Assembly (NCBI GenBank): GCA_019722365.1
Contig: JADFUC010000693.1
Location: 124,001-188,000, forward strand
DNA from: Lithospermum erythrorhizon
Taxonomy: Eukaryota; Streptophyta; Magnoliopsida; Boraginales; Boraginaceae
Direction of reading: 5' to 3'
Length of the DNA stretch: 64,000 bases
In this document: piece by piece, positions 33,934 to 47,071 of the stretch
Layout: every line of letters starts with the position of its first letter
Numbering within the stretch: position 1 is the first letter of the stretch
Program-made: the position numbers and the translations under genes
The notes under the pieces: model-generated
The model's database searches: none
What the model saw: the letters and a program-made list of their open reading frames with translations, nothing else
What the model was told of the DNA's origin: nothing

Positions 33934-36667
33934 ATGAAAATGGGCACTAAAAATGCCCTTTTTCTTGGGGTCATTTTGTTCAATTTGTCCATTCTTTGTC
34001 TTGGCGCTGCGCCTAGAAAGCCAGTGGATGTTCCATTTCAGAACAATTATGCACCAACTTGGGCTGCTGATCATATCAAATACATCAATGGGGGAAAAAC
34101 CACTGAACTTTTACTTGACAAATACTCAGGTACCATTTGCTATAAAACTCAAGCATCATCGAAAAATATTAATCATATATCTCTATCTAGATGTCAATGT
34201 GTCAGTTATTTAACTTAACAATGGGATGAACCGTTCAATTCAACCGCTTTATGTGACCGTTTATATTATAATCCGTTAAAATCATAACATGGGTTTGATA
34301 AAAAATAAAAAAAATAAAAATCTCATGGTCTTACGGATTGTAACAAAGGTTATCAGACAAAGTGTAAAACAGGATTATCTGATGAACTCCTTAACAATGG
34401 TCGAATATTTTTGTGTAAACAATATATGTGCACATTTCAGGAACCGGATTTCAATCAAGAAAGTCGTACTTATTTGGACATTTTAGCATGAGAATGAAGC
34501 TGGTGGGAGGCGATTCAGCTGGTGTTGTAACTGCATTTTATGTATGTGATAGACTTACTATTATACACCATTTCATCATTTAAAATTTATTTCATTGTGC
34601 CCACTTTGATTGATGTCACATTTATCACGAGTAAGTTGTAACTTATTTCCAATTTCAAATTGTGCTAGTTAACCAAGACTATTAGATTACCACCTTCAAA
34701 TTATTCATTACATTTAGAAAAAGATAAGATCAAATTATTTGGACTATATCGATTGTGATATCTATTAAGAATTCATTATGTCCTGCTTTAGAACCAACTA
34801 ACGATAATAGTAACAACTCCACATCATATAGTCTACTCTTTTTTAGGTGGAAATATAGTCTCTACTCCATCAGTCTCAAATCAAGTGAATTTTTAGTACA
34901 AGTACACTCATTAAGGATCTATAAAAAATTGTTTATCCGAGATTAGTTAGAGGTTATCATTACATTTTCAGGATGCCCCGTGAAACTTTACAGGTTCCAA
35001 AGTGTAAAATTATTGAAAAAATATTGATTTTGTTCTAAATAACAAAATATTTTGAGACAATAATTTTATTCTAAATAATCAAATATTTTGACTTGAAGGG
35101 CATATGTTATATGTTTTGTCATATTCAGTATGAGACGAGTGCACCTTCAGTACCCTCAAATTGCCAATCAAATTGGGAAGCAGAATAACCATTCTTCTCG
35201 TTCTTTTTTTGTTGCTAAATCTAACTTTTTTGGTTCATATTTTTTCTACTTTTAGTAAACAATTTTCATTAATGTTCGTTTTGATTTGGTTTGTTTTGTG
35301 GATTTACAGCTTTCGTCGCAGAACGCTGAGCATGATGAGATTGATTTTGAGTTCTTAGGAAACAGGACAGGGCAACCATACATTCTCCAGACTAATGTGT
35401 TCACTGGAGGTAAAGGAGACAGAGAACAGAGGATTTATCTTTGGTTTGATCCATCTAAAGCTTTCCATTCCTATTCTGTCTTGTGGAATATGCACCAAAT
35501 TGTGTAAGTTTTCTACAAATCATTTGTCCTTTCCATTCTTCTTTATATTCATTCATTTATTCCATTCTGAATATGTAACTCTTATACATCAACTTAATAT
35601 CTTTGGTTGGCAATAATCTCACATTCACATACATGGAAATTTTACTTGTTAGACAATGTGTTGGAATCAACTTATTTTGGCTACGCTTATTTGTTGGAAT
35701 CTAACTTATAAGTTGATTTGGACAAAAAAAAAGTGTTTGGAGTAGCAATTCGACATGGCTTTATAAGTTGAAAATAAAAAGTAAACGATTACCGACTTTT
35801 TTTCTTTCGGCTATAATTTGGTTTAATGAATGTAATTTATTACGTCATTCCTATATATTTTAAAATATAAAAAGTGATATAAATGGCGTCGCTTTATAGA
35901 ATCAAATTTTCATTTTAATCTGACTTATAAAACTACATTGAAAAAGCGTCGTTGTTTCTGCTCGGCTTATAAAGTTGTTCACTATCAAATTCTTTATAAG
36001 TTGCGTTATTTACTTATAAGTTAAGTCACTTATAAATTGAAAAAAATAAGCTTAGCCAAACGGCCTCATAGACCAACAATACAAGACGATGATTTTCTTA
36101 CGAACTATATAATGTTCTTCTTAAGTCAACTTGGATCGCCATCTGGGGTGGGGAGATTGGCGTACTGGTTAAATAAGAGGTCGAGAGTTCAAACTTTGAC
36201 CGTTAGGTTTCAATAAAAACATGGATCGCCACCTCATTGAGATTTTGTACTATTGATGCAGATTCTTTGTGGATGATGTGCCTATAAGATCATTCAAGAA
36301 TTCAAAGGACCTGGGTGTGAAATTCCCATTTAACCAACCCATGAAGATATACTCGAGCCTTTGGAATGCTGATGATTGGGCTACAAGGGGAGGATTGGAG
36401 AAGACTGATTGGACCAAAGCACCATTCATCGCGTCATACAGCTCGTTCCACGTGGATGGTTGCGATGCTTCAACCCCTCAATCGGCCAAGGTTTGTAACA
36501 CGCGTGGTCGAATGTGGTGGGATCAGAAGGCGTTTCAGGATCTCGACGGTCCACAGTATAGGAGACTTAAATGGGTTAGGAAGAAATTCACCATTTATAA
36601 CTATTGTACTGACAGAAAAAGGTTTCCCATAGTTCCTCCAGAGTGTGCTAGGGATAGGGATATCTGA
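33934..36667 (+). CDS. Xyloglucan endotransglucosylase/hydrolase (XTH), EXGT-A1-like
   Basis: Four exons, 33934-34129, 34441-34541, 35310-35503 and 36262-36667, with agreeing phases, give 298 residues, a normal XTH length. An N-terminal signal peptide (about residues 1-25, ending LCLGAA) sends it to the cell wall. The GH16 active site is [10 protein letters not shown] at 107-116, with nucleophile Glu109 and acid/base Glu113, followed by the conserved N-glycosylation site NRT at 117-119. The C-terminal XET domain is complete ([19 protein letters not shown]). Such enzymes cut and rejoin xyloglucan chains between cellulose fibrils during wall loosening and growth. The sequence is closest to the AtXTH4/XTH5 (EXGT-A1) type as I recall it. 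Two Met codons (residues 1 and 3) both leave the signal peptide intact. Introns 1 to 3 are 311, 768 and 758 bp; the third carries MITE- and SINE-like sequence. No damage seen. Confidence 0.96.
35700..36067. mobile_element. MITE-like element in intron 3 of the XTH gene
   Basis: Many CTTATAAGTTG motifs, ending AAGCTTAGCCAAACGGCCTC at 36,067. The reverse complement GAGGCCGTTTGGCTAAGCTT matches the left end of the element at 36,934. The left boundary is unclear; a TGTTTGGAGTAGC near 35,736 is one candidate. Confidence 0.5.
36145..36230 (+). repeat. Possible tRNA-derived SINE in intron 3 of the XTH gene
   Basis: TTGGCGTACTGGTTAAATAA resembles a Pol III A box, and GGTCGAGAGTTCAAACT, about 30 bases on, resembles a B box. 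The order and spacing fit a plant tRNA-derived SINE, but ends and target duplications are not defined. Confidence 0.4.
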
Positions 36668-37729
36668 GTCTGGTTATAAATTTTTAGTACTGCTATGATT
36701 TTCCTAGAGCATGAGGTAATAAGTTAGGAGGTAGTTGGTTGAGTTCTTATTTATCACTTGATCCAGTTTTTATTGTTGAATGTAATGCTACAAATATGTT
36801 GATATACTGTTGTTGTTTTGACTGAATACTTTTTTTTAAAATATAACCAATTTGAAAATTAGTGTAGTTTAGGAGCAATTTGAAACGATATAATATTAGG
36901 GGGTAATTTGAAACTTACGTAATAGTATCTTTAGAGGGTGTTTGGCTAAGTTTATTTTTTTTTAACTTATAAGTGAGCAAGCTTTATAAGTGGCAATCTG
37001 GCTTTATAAGTAGATCGACATAAGTTGTTAAATTACTCTATTATTTGTTGCATTTAATATAATTTATAAGTTGATAGAAGCTTTTTGAGTTATAGAAGGG
37101 TAAAATGAGCATAAGGCATCTCGTTTATATATTACTTGTTTTATAAATTGAAAAGAAATAAATTACTAATTTAATATTTTAAAGAATAAAAATAATTATA
37201 TTTAAAGTATATTTTATATTGCAAAATATCTTTTATTTTAAATAAAAAGTAAAATATTAAAAGTTGGTATAATAAAATTGTATATTTATATTTATTAAAT
37301 GAATGATAAATAAGGTATAAATTAAATAGTAAAGATAATTAAGTAAATTCTTTGAGTATTTTATAAATTGGGAATAAAAAGTTGGAAAAAAGTTAAATTT
37401 GTTCTTGTTTGAAACATAAGTATATTCTTCTATTTTTTTTATTTGACTTTATAAGTTACGTTTAAAAGTGTTAGTAAAACTCTTTATTTTCTTAAAATCG
37501 ACATAAGTTGATTTTGTGCAAAAAAATAAACTTAAATACCCTCTCAGTTTAGGAGTTGTTTCGGATGGGATGGTCTAATTATTTTCTCCAACTAGAAGCA
37601 ACAAAGTTCTTGTAATTAACTAGGGAAAGTATTAAGTAAAAAGTCCATATTTTCATTTATTTAGTATTTGCGTGTGAGGCATGACCCTCAATGAAGGAAG
37701 GGGAAAGGTTGCCAACTTCTTGAGGGGAG
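36668..37729. other. XTH 3' flank and intergenic, mostly a MITE
   Basis: The XTH 3' UTR comes first, then the MITE at 36,934-37,543, then about 190 bp of unassigned sequence up to the outer LTR. No coding sequence. Confidence 0.6.
36934..37543. mobile_element. MITE of about 610 bp with imperfect TIRs
   Basis: Left end GAGGGTGTTTGGCTAAGTTT, right end AATAAACTTAAATACCCTC. The reverse complement of the right end, GAGGGTATTTAAGTTTATT, matches the left end apart from a short indel. The interior is AT-rich with recurring TTATAAGT motifs and no ORF. Same end type as the elements near 8,860 and 36,067. Confidence 0.65.
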
Positions 37730-38315
37730 TGTTAAGTTTGAAGTGATTTTTGGTTTGGGAAGAGTCATTTCTGTGGTACTACGTAGGGGCGATTGAGAGC
37801 CGATTGTGGCTAGAAATTCTCTGGAAAGGAATCGACCGATTAAGAGGCCGATTGGGCAATACTAAATATGACGATTTTGAGGCGGTTTTAAATGGCTGGA
37901 AATTTCGAAAAGTCTAGTTTTGGTAAGATTTGTTTAGCGCATAAATATAGGATATTTGTATGAGAAACTTTATTTATTAACGGAAATCTTTAGAATAGAA
38001 AGATAAATGCAGAAAGAATATTAGGTCTTTAATATTCTTTGCGGGTATATAGTTTTGGTAACTTGTTAGGCTTGTGGTTGAGATTTCAGGTATACAAGAA
38101 AATACTAAACATAGATTATAGTAATGGTAGGGCTTTATGTGATCTTACGGTTTAAAATGAATTTGCAGCGGCCAGCAGGCCATTACCTTCATGTGAAGGA
38201 ACACAATATAAATCTTTTATTAATACATTTAATTTCCGCACTTTAAATTTCTCACAGATTCTTTATTGATTGTTTAAAAGCTACGTGAGGATTTAAAGTG
38301 CTTAAATCCCTAACA
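37730..38315 (+). mobile_element. 5' LTR of the outer Copia-type element
   Basis: It begins TGTTAAGTTTGAAGTG and ends CCCTAACA. It pairs along its length, with many substitutions and indels, with 48,773-49,344. TATAAATATA-like sequence lies near 37,945. It is followed at once by a PBS. The flanking GGAG before this LTR and after the partner LTR is a possible short target duplication. Confidence 0.8.
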
Positions 38316-38317
38316 AT

Positions 38318-38329
38318 TGGTATCGAGTT
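38318..38329 (+). other. tRNA-Met primer-binding site of the outer element
   Basis: TGGTATCGAGTT, two bases after the LTR end, closely matches TGGTATCAGAGC, the usual initiator-Met tRNA PBS of plant Copia elements. It fixes the outer element's orientation as plus. Confidence 0.75.
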
Positions 38330-38349
38330 TGATTTATTAAACTGTTGAG

Positions 38350-39427
38350 TTTAAATTAGTTAGAACAAGGAGGTTGTGGCCCAACGTATTTATGAAATTC
38401 GATGGAATTAGTTTTTTCCGCATTGGAAGGCGTCATGGAGGATTATGCGTAGAGATAAAATTTGAGCAAGCGTTAGGTGAGAAAGCTTGAGAAGATGGAT
38501 GAGCATGAATGGAAAGAGTAAGACGAGGCGGTCTTGAGTGTGATCGGACAATCTTTGTCCAAAAGCGTTGTTAATGTTGCTGAAGGCACATGAGAGGCGA
38601 TGAAGGCTTTGTGTAAGCTTGTATGATGATAAGCGCCTGCCAATGATAAAGTATTCCCGTCAAAAAGTTGTTTCACTTTAAGATGTCGGATAAGCAGCCT
38701 TTTCTCTTGAGGCCAATACTTGATTTGATAAGCATTATCAATCATTTTGTAAGCAGTGTACATTCTGTTGATAGGAATCTGAGCTGATTTTGTTGGCTTC
38801 GTTGCACGATGGTTGGGGGGAAGCGATGAGGGGCGGTAGTAGTGCTGTAAGTACTATGAGGTTGAACTGAGTGGTTGAAACGTATCTGTTTGAGGGGTTA
38901 TGTAAGATTAAATGAGTAGATATCTTTAAGTTACATTAAGGTGTAGGAAGAGGAAGAGCAGGAGACAAGGTTTTTGGAAAATAGTAGGAGATGCATGGGG
39001 AGTAGAGAAGAGGTAATTCGGTCTTGTGTGAGAGTAGGGTTGTGGCCAAGCAGGTCACATGAAGAGGCGTGCAAAACTAATGATGATGCTTTCGTGTTGT
39101 GTTGGCGATTATTCTCGTGCTTTGGTTTTATTTGTAAATCTTGCGTTGATTAAGATAATAGATTTGGAAGCTTCTTTTCATTACTACTTCGTGATAGGAA
39201 TATGATGGTAAATTATATTGTTAGTAATTTTGGGACTATTCATCTTATTGATGAACCGTTGAATATGATGGGTATAGGAGATGTGAATTTGAGGCTGTCC
39301 CAATAGCTCTTTACGGAAGCCCGACAAAGGTGAGGTATGTTCCTAAGTTAAGGAAGAATTTAATTTTCGTGAGTCGGTGGATGGTGACGATTATCGGCTT
39401 CTTTCAAAGAGGATAAGCGGAAGGTGG
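38350..39427 (+). pseudogene. Decayed Copia gag and protease-like region of the outer element
   Basis: Across several frames the plus strand reads gag-like pieces (RVMEDY, KMDEHEWK, VLSVIG, MKALCKL, PMIKYS, FHFKMSDKQP) and then a protease-region stretch with SNFGTIHLIDEP, MGIGDVNLRL and VRYVPKLRKNL. Frameshifts and stops are frequent. Order and orientation fit a Copia element reading away from the LTR at 37,730. The sequence is interrupted at 39,427 by the inner element. Confidence 0.65.
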
Positions 39428-40416
39428 TGAAGAAAAAGTGCTATGGATATATGAGTATAAATCTGAATCAGTAGTTCGGGGGATCTTTAAAGTGCGTACT
39501 ACATTATTTATGAAACAAATTAAATTATGAGCAGAGGACTTACGGTCACGGAGTAAATTCCTTAAAATCAGCGTGGCTTGAATTCTAGCGTGAATTTGAC
39601 TTCCCTCGACTCCTTGTTGTAATATCGATCGTGTAGTATCTACAGTTAGTCACTTGTAGGGAGGTTAGATGAAGTAATCATCTTTGAAGTAAGCGAGGAT
39701 GAACAAAACGGAAAAATACGAAAATGCTTGGGAGAGATTTCGGCCCGAGGGGGGAGCTCTTAGGGGTTTTGGTGAAAGGTTGCCTAAAACTTATGATGAA
39801 AAACCCTAAAGTTTGCTTATATAAATTTGAGTTAAAACAATGCAGATAAGTAACTTAGATTAAGTATTAGCTTGACTCGTTAATACATTAGTTAGTTAAG
39901 ACCTTGTGGAGTTCTTTAATGAAGTTGAGCCCATTTATTAAGCTAATTAAATAGTAATGAGTGATATCGATAATCTTTCAAGTTATCGATAAATACTAAA
40001 ATTACTCGAACGATTAAATAACTATTTAATTGATTCTATTTCATTGATCGATATTCTACAAATGTAAGAACCCGCTTGTAATTGAAAATACATTTACCGA
40101 TTATATGGTCTTTAATTTCATACATGAAATATAAATTTCAGCTGTCATTGTATGTGTGTGACGCTTGAAGCTCGAGATAATGGTAAGTTAACAACAATAA
40201 TAATTGACCCGATTCTTATTATTATAGCGATTAATGAGTAAAAGATCTATGATACATTTCATGGCCGCCCAAATTATCATGAGAACCCGCACTAGTAATC
40301 TCTGATTACTAAGTTGAACACTAAGTTGATAATCACATTTAACTTATTTGGTAAATGAATTCTTCTATGATTGTCGCAGCGGGCGTAATAAATGGAACCC
40401 AGTGCAATTCATTTCA
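39428..40416 (-). mobile_element. 3' LTR of the inner, minus-strand Copia element
   Basis: On the plus strand it runs from TGAAGAAAAAGTGCTATGG to CAATTCATTTCA and aligns throughout with 47,087-48,062, for example TATGAGTATAAATCT, ATCTACAGTTAGTC, AAAACTTATGATGAAAAACC and ATTGACCCGATTCTTATTAT. About 989 bp. The flank at 40,417 (AACCTCCAACG) is pyrimidine-rich, consistent with a polypurine tract on the minus strand. Confidence 0.8.
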
Positions 40417-43400
40417 AACCTCCAACGCCGGGCGATTATCTTCTGAATTCAGCTTTTGCTCGGCGATGTCTACAGTCGTAGGCTAACCATAAGAAGTGTG
40501 TCATGAGGAAACACCACAACTTTCTTTACTCGAGTATGAGCTGAATAAGCATTTATGGCGTCCCGTAAATAAAATTAGATGCCATTTGTGTGAGAGGCTG
40601 GTCTTTCCTTACGCATCGAGGGCGGACAATCCTCCCCGATATATGACATCATCATTATTTATTGTGACAATATATGCCGTTATAATCCGCTTAGGCGGAG
40701 CGTTTGAGTCGTAGTCAATGCAATTTGTATATACAGAGATAGTTATATATAAAGTAGAGTCTAGAATTGTGAACCTAAAATTCTAAACAAATGTCTTCAG
40801 GGCGAATATAATATGAATTCGTTCGAGCTCACGATCGCGGACGGCGCCAGTGTGATCTAGTCTGCAGGCTAGTGATCAAATCTTGATCGCTAATCAAAGC
40901 CATGTTAGTCATATGATCTTTGTGCGCCTGTATGTTGTCGTAGAAGCGCTTCCAGGTATCATGTTTAGAGAACTTGAAGAGGTGTAATTCATGATTCGTA
41001 TTACCTCTCTAGAAAACATAGACTAGCCTAGGGATTTAACCTTTCATAAATCGAGGATACACATGTATATTATATGTAAATTCAAACATATAGTCACCAC
41101 TTAAACAAATATATTAAAATATAAGAAACTGATAATATTCGAATATTTGTTCACATAACCTGATAGATACATCTTAGAGCTCGAGCAACTTTAACACATT
41201 TGCCCACATGCATACAAGACCTATGTTAATTAACGTCTCATTAAATGCTTTTGTGCTGACTTAGTGGTTTAGTAAAGGAGATCAAACTTGAACCAGCCTC
41301 TGTTTACCACTTACGTCTCTTTGGCGTCGCTCTATCGGCTCTACGTGGGTGATACTTTCGAGTCACGTGCTTGGATTTGTGATGTGCTGGGGAACATGGC
41401 TTGAGCTATTGCCTGATTGTCCGCAAGCAACTCGACAATCTTTAGGTACGAGTTGATCTGAACTTCTTTATCTGACATTTCTTTAAGCTTGAATGAGACT
41501 ACGTAGGTAGAATCGGCAACGGTACTGTTTGGAACTCCTCAGTCTTGCTCACGTTGAGACAAAATACATACAGGCTGGGAGCGATGATGCGTCTATGTCG
41601 GGTTGGCGGCGTCGGTGTGCAATAAACAACGCTCCTCGTCTCATATATACCAGAAAGCATGCTAGTTACTCGCCGGATCTTGAGATGCGACCCCAGCTGA
41701 TCAGGTGGGCTTCCGCTTGGTTAAACATTCATCTGTGGTTACACTTAGTGCGTAAGAACCGCATCGAGTTACAGTGTGACATACCAGCATACATGATGGA
41801 TCTGTGAGCATAAGAGTGTAATCCTTTCAATTACCCATTCATTCGGCACTAGTAATTGGGACCTTTGTGCTCTGGATTGAACTCCATGTCTAAATGGGGG
41901 AATTACTTCTTGGAATTACTGCATTGTTGAACGCTGCCGGTACCTTATTCCACGCTTAAGTATCATTAAAGTCAATCGACCCTCTGGTACAGAATCTGAT
42001 TGAATCTTTTATTCCAAGTATATATTGTCTTACTTTAAGTCCTTCGTTGAGAAACATTTGTGACCCGATCGCTTGTGCGAGTTTAGTAACTACACGTTGT
42101 TTCTGATGATAAGTATGTACGTCGACATGCGGGACTATGAATGATACATGCTCCAACACCTTCTTTGTATCTGCTTGAGATTCTTAGCCGTTCTTGATGA
42201 AACCAAACTCTTTGATTGATTCATCAAAGCGTAGATTCTATTCTTGGGATGCACGCCCCAGACCATAAATGGACTTTTGCGGAAACTTTGCATACCTTAG
42301 GTCCTTTAGGACATGTAAAGCTTGGAGGTTGTACCGTGTACACATCTTCCTACAAATTTCGATAGGCAGTCTTACGTCCATTTGCCATATTCTGTCGTGA
42401 AATGCGTGATAGCTGGAATATCGGATGGATTTAAGCATAGCCAACTGGCGGTAAGTTCCCCGTCGTAGTCCACTCAGTGTTTTGTTTGAAACCTTCATTT
42501 CTGATACAGCTTTGAAAACATCGGCGTTTCAGGTCACTATACATGTTTCTTCTTAAATACCCATTTTACGTTCGATAGGGCGAGCCCGTTTAGGTAAATC
42601 AACGGGACGAGCCTGCGTTTGGTACGCCCAGAATCCGTCTAAGATTGCATGGCAATTTTCCGTTTAATCGGCATCCGCTTACTGTTAGATTTCATTGCTG
42701 TAAGTGATGGGCTCGTCGCTTCGATGATGAAAACTAGCGTAACAGCGCTGGTCGTGGCGATCACATTGGATCTCGCAAGGGTTGGTTCTTGCGAACTACT
42801 TGTGGATCAAGAAGCTGGGTCTTATGAAAGAAGTTCCCGATTCTTGTGGTGTGTCGGATGCCTACGCATTAGATGCATCGATATTGACTTAAATCGACGA
42901 GTTTCATCAAGATGAACACCGTGCCAGTCACTTACGGAATGAATGTTACTTTCAAGGAATACTCACGATACGGCAATGAAGATTTTGTTCTTGCCGAGGG
43001 TAGAAGTAGTAACCAATGTTTCATGGATATCCTATGAAATAGCATTTATCAAATTTGGGCGCAAGTTTGCTCTTTTGTTAATCTCTTAACATAAGCCGCA
43101 TTGAATCTTTAGAAAACCCAACTTGAGAATCTTCCGAACAGCGATTCATGGGGAGTTTTATCTGTGGCTTGGTTGGACGTCTGTTTAGGTAAGTGCCGGC
43201 TTAGAAGTCACGTATCCCAGAGGAAGTGCTTGGTAGATGAATGGGCTAAATCATAGATCGAACCGTGTCGAAGGAGTTCGATTTCTCCTTTCGGACACGC
43301 CGTTATCTTTGTGGCGTTCTAACTGAGTAAAGTTGTGAAGCAAATACCGCGCTCTACAAGATGAGTATTGAACTCGTGACTTCGAATATTCTCCACCTAT

Positions 43401-46400
43401 CGGACCGAATCTTTATTGTCTTATTCGATTGGTTTTGTACTTCATTTTGGAACTCCTTGAATTTCTCCCGAAAGGACTCGTGTTTGTGTCGTGAGATACA
43501 CAAAGCCGTATCTTGTAGTCATCGGTAAATGTAATGGAAGTAGTTATAACCTCCTCTTGCAGATGTGTTCATTGGCCCAGCGGCCTCGGTGTGTATGATC
43601 CCCCGATAAATCAACACCGCTTTCATTTAAGCCTTGATGAAAAGACATTTTGGTCATTTTGCCCGGAAGAAGCGGGGCTTCCTTGGCTGCTCATTATGAT
43701 TCATAATCGAAACCTTGAGTATTCACGGTCAGGTTTCTTGATTCGGTTCTCGTTAATGTGACCTAGTACGCAATGCCATAGGTATGTTTGGTTTAAAGTC
43801 GTTAGGCTTATTCCGTTTTAAGTTTATGTTATATGACTTCGTTAATCGTATGCGATATGAAGCCCAATTTTAAGGCGGTACGAAATACTACCCCGTTCTG
43901 GTGATCTAAATTCGTCGGGATCGCTGAAAATGAAAAACCATCATTATTCAAAGCAATAGAAATAATATTCACCGCAGAATTGCGGGTACATAGTAAGCAG
44001 GAATAAGTTCAAAACAAGGCGGGTGAGCAGTTTAAACGGATACTGCGAGGGCGCGACCTTGGCGCCGTTCAGCGCGCGGATCCGTTTCCCTACTTTGGTC
44101 TTTCTACTTGACTTGAGTTCCTGCCGTATTACGACAAATATAGAACCGCAGCGATTATCTAAGCGCAGTAGAATTAGAAGTTGTACAAACTTGATAACAT
44201 AATACTGTAAAATTTGTGATTAAATGGAACCGTTCTTTACATCATGCAGCTGAACTTCCTGGCAATTCGACTTCCGGTATTGAGGTTTTACTTGATAATG
44301 ACAACTTGTCATCCTTCCACAGCTCCTCACTTTCCCGGCAACCTTGGGATTACTCGAACCATGAGTGCTGCGGCAGGCATAACTGCTTGAATTTGCTTCT
44401 TGTTTTGGACCACCCGAAAGCGAAGGAGATAGAAGTTTTAATTAACACCGAGTTCGTCTCGGCGTTCATTGATGCGTCTTGCTCTTGGGGTGTTTAGAAT
44501 ACTTCGAACTTGTGCATATTAAGTTCATGATGGCCCGAAGAGTATGGAAGAGACCCGGGATGAGATCATGACCCAGTTCTTTGGAACTGCGGTGCGAGCG
44601 TTGAGTCGATCGACGAAACCCGATCATTTTAATGATATGAGGGCTTGCATCGTTCCCCATTTGCGTCACGAAACACAGACGGTGTCGTATCTCTGGATTT
44701 AGGCTTCACTTCGGAATAATTCCTGAGTTGCGGTATATGTCATATCTTGCCACGCTTTCATATTGAATTTGGAGCAGGGTTCCATATTCCCAGCAAGCAT
44801 GAGACATTGAATCAGCGGCCGTCGGACTTGTGCTTTTGTGGGATCCACTTTTCTCGATGGGGCTTATTTATCGTTAGGTTTCGCGGGAACTTATTGTTCG
44901 ACACGATATTGATCCCTCTGCTTTTAGCAGAATGATTCATAAGTTCGAGGACTCACTCGTCAAAATTCGAGTTATTAGAACTGCTGACACCAGTCTTTGG
45001 CCGAGCGAGGATTCTTAGGAGTACTTGATAGTGGTAAGCCAATAGTAATTAAAGAATAAGTAAATAAAATAACGGAACTTCGATGTATCGTACTAAAACA
45101 CTTACAAATAGAATTGTAAAGTAAAATATCACTTGAAATACCATGAAATATATTAGTATTAAGGCTGTGCTTAAATTCAAGCAGCCAATGACTGCTTCTG
45201 TTTGAATCGGTTATAATAGTAGGTTGTCGACCAATTATGTAAGCTAACATGCTTCTTGTGTCATTAGCGTCTAACTGGGATCTTCTGCCCACGTTATTAT
45301 TAAGCCAGGTTAAGCATACCCGATTAAACCCAGTGTTACTTGGATTGATCATCTGACAACGTTAGTGGAAATCGCCCAGCGTGATCCATTGTCATATCAA
45401 ATGCAACGTTGCTTAACACCAGCAATCACGGTGTGCCCGATTGATGCGATTGATTGCCTAGCTTTAAAATTGGCTTGATACTTTGCTTAAATTTTAATTG
45501 GTGAGATTATTATTACGTTGTTTTCGTTTACTGCATGCATGCTAGCACATAATCAAATGATAAACATGAAAAATAAAACAGTAATGCACATTGAGAGAGA
45601 TATACGATATGGCCTAGAGCACCTTCACAGTATTTATCGAATCTTACTTGTAAGTCACAATTAACATGTCTTTGTCTTACGGATCATCAAGTCCCATGAA
45701 GTATCGCTGGCAGGTGAAATGATCTTGATATCTTCCTTATTCTGATATTTATGCCAACCCATCTTAGGCGACTTGCGAAGCTTGTGGGTAAAACGATAAA
45801 TAAATAAATACAAGAAATATGACTCGGAAGGTCATTTCTGACACTGCAGTTCGCCAGACCGAAAAAATAAAAATAAATGGAGCGTATCATATCTCATTCA
45901 ATCGCGTTACAAAATATAAGCTTTATTAAATCATAAATGAACTTAATAAATATTTTAAATGGCGTTGAAAAATGCATGTTTGTAATTATCGAGTGGAGTA
46001 ATCCATGTATTCTGCATATTAAAATTAATTAATACTCGCTTCAGTGCTCATCTAGCATGTCAATTAATAATTATTACCAATAATTATTAGCAGTATACAT
46101 ATTATAGAAAATATTCATCACAAATATTTTCTAAAATACATTAAGTAGTGAAATTATTCTGTAATTGTTATATCGTTTTAAATCAATTTAAAAGATATAA
46201 TATAAAGAAATTAATTAATTGTCGTCGCAATTAATTAAAATTAATTAGTTGATTAAAATGACAAATAATCAATAGAAACGAAATATAACTAGTCTATAAT
46301 TTTAGGAAACCAAATAAGGAATAAATTGAATTGAGTTTTTGAAATTAGGAGGCCTGCGTCATGTGGGCTCGGGGCGACACACTTTATAGCGACCTACGGT

Positions 46401-47071
46401 GAGCAAATCCTTCCCTTTAGGTCGTCGTCCGACCTTCGTTTGGTCTGCATGGGTCGACAGGACGCGCCCATTAGAATCGCTTGGGGCGTCGGCCGATTTA
46501 TAGTAATATCTGTATTTGCTTCGGTTTTTAGATTTAATTTAATTCGTTTGTAAAATCGTTTTGGAGGCTTTAAAAATTTTCAAAATTTATGAAATTCGAA
46601 CACGTTAAACTTCATAATTTTCTTGAGCAAATCACCCATTTGGTGGATTCGTTAAATTAAATTTTCATATTTAATTATTAATTAAAGCGGTCAATCTCCA
46701 AAATTTTTTGAGGCACTTAGAAAAATCAAATTATGAAATTTAATGGAGATCTTCGTTAACTATCTGGGTTCCCAGAAAAAAGTGAGTTTTAATTTTACAA
46801 AATTTTACCGCTAAACACATTTTACAAAGCTGTTTTTGAAAACAATCGATTAAATCGTCGCTTTTAATTTATGAAACAAAATCCATGTTAACAAAATATG
46901 ATAATACATCATCATAAACTTGTAACACATGTGTAAATCAATAATCGAACGTGGTGATTTATTACCAAGTAAATATGTTGCTCCAGTTAAATATATGAGC
47001 GAAATTAATCAAATAAAAATTGATAAAACACAAAACAAGCATAAAATAAATAATGTACTTGGCTTTAATTT
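40417..47071 (-). pseudogene. Decayed internal region (gag-pol) of the inner Copia element
   Basis: Minus-strand order fits Copia. Near 43,270-43,320 is an integrase motif NGVSERRNRT. At 42,240-42,500 are reverse-transcriptase pieces, IWQMDV and then QKSIYGLGRAS (family: CKLQKSIYGLKQASR). At 41,950-42,160 is RQYILGIK (family: YVLGIKI). Near 41,530-41,570 the translation on the complementary side is consistent with an RNaseH remnant. 45,500-46,900 is an AT-rich leader with a GC-rich block at 46,340-46,500. Stops and frameshifts are everywhere, so no functional polyprotein remains. Confidence 0.75.

Noticed and set aside
41529..41807. A 92-codon plus-strand ORF
   Set aside because: It is on the strand opposite to the element's pol and resembles no host protein; taken as a shadow of retroelement sequence.
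42649..42915. An 88-codon plus-strand ORF with a hydrophobic start
   Set aside because: It is antisense to the Copia pol remnant, with no family match; a chance frame in GC-richer repeat DNA.
44975..45352. A 125-codon minus-strand ORF
   Set aside because: It lies inside the decayed internal region of the inner Copia element and shows no coherent domain; treated as part of the remnant.
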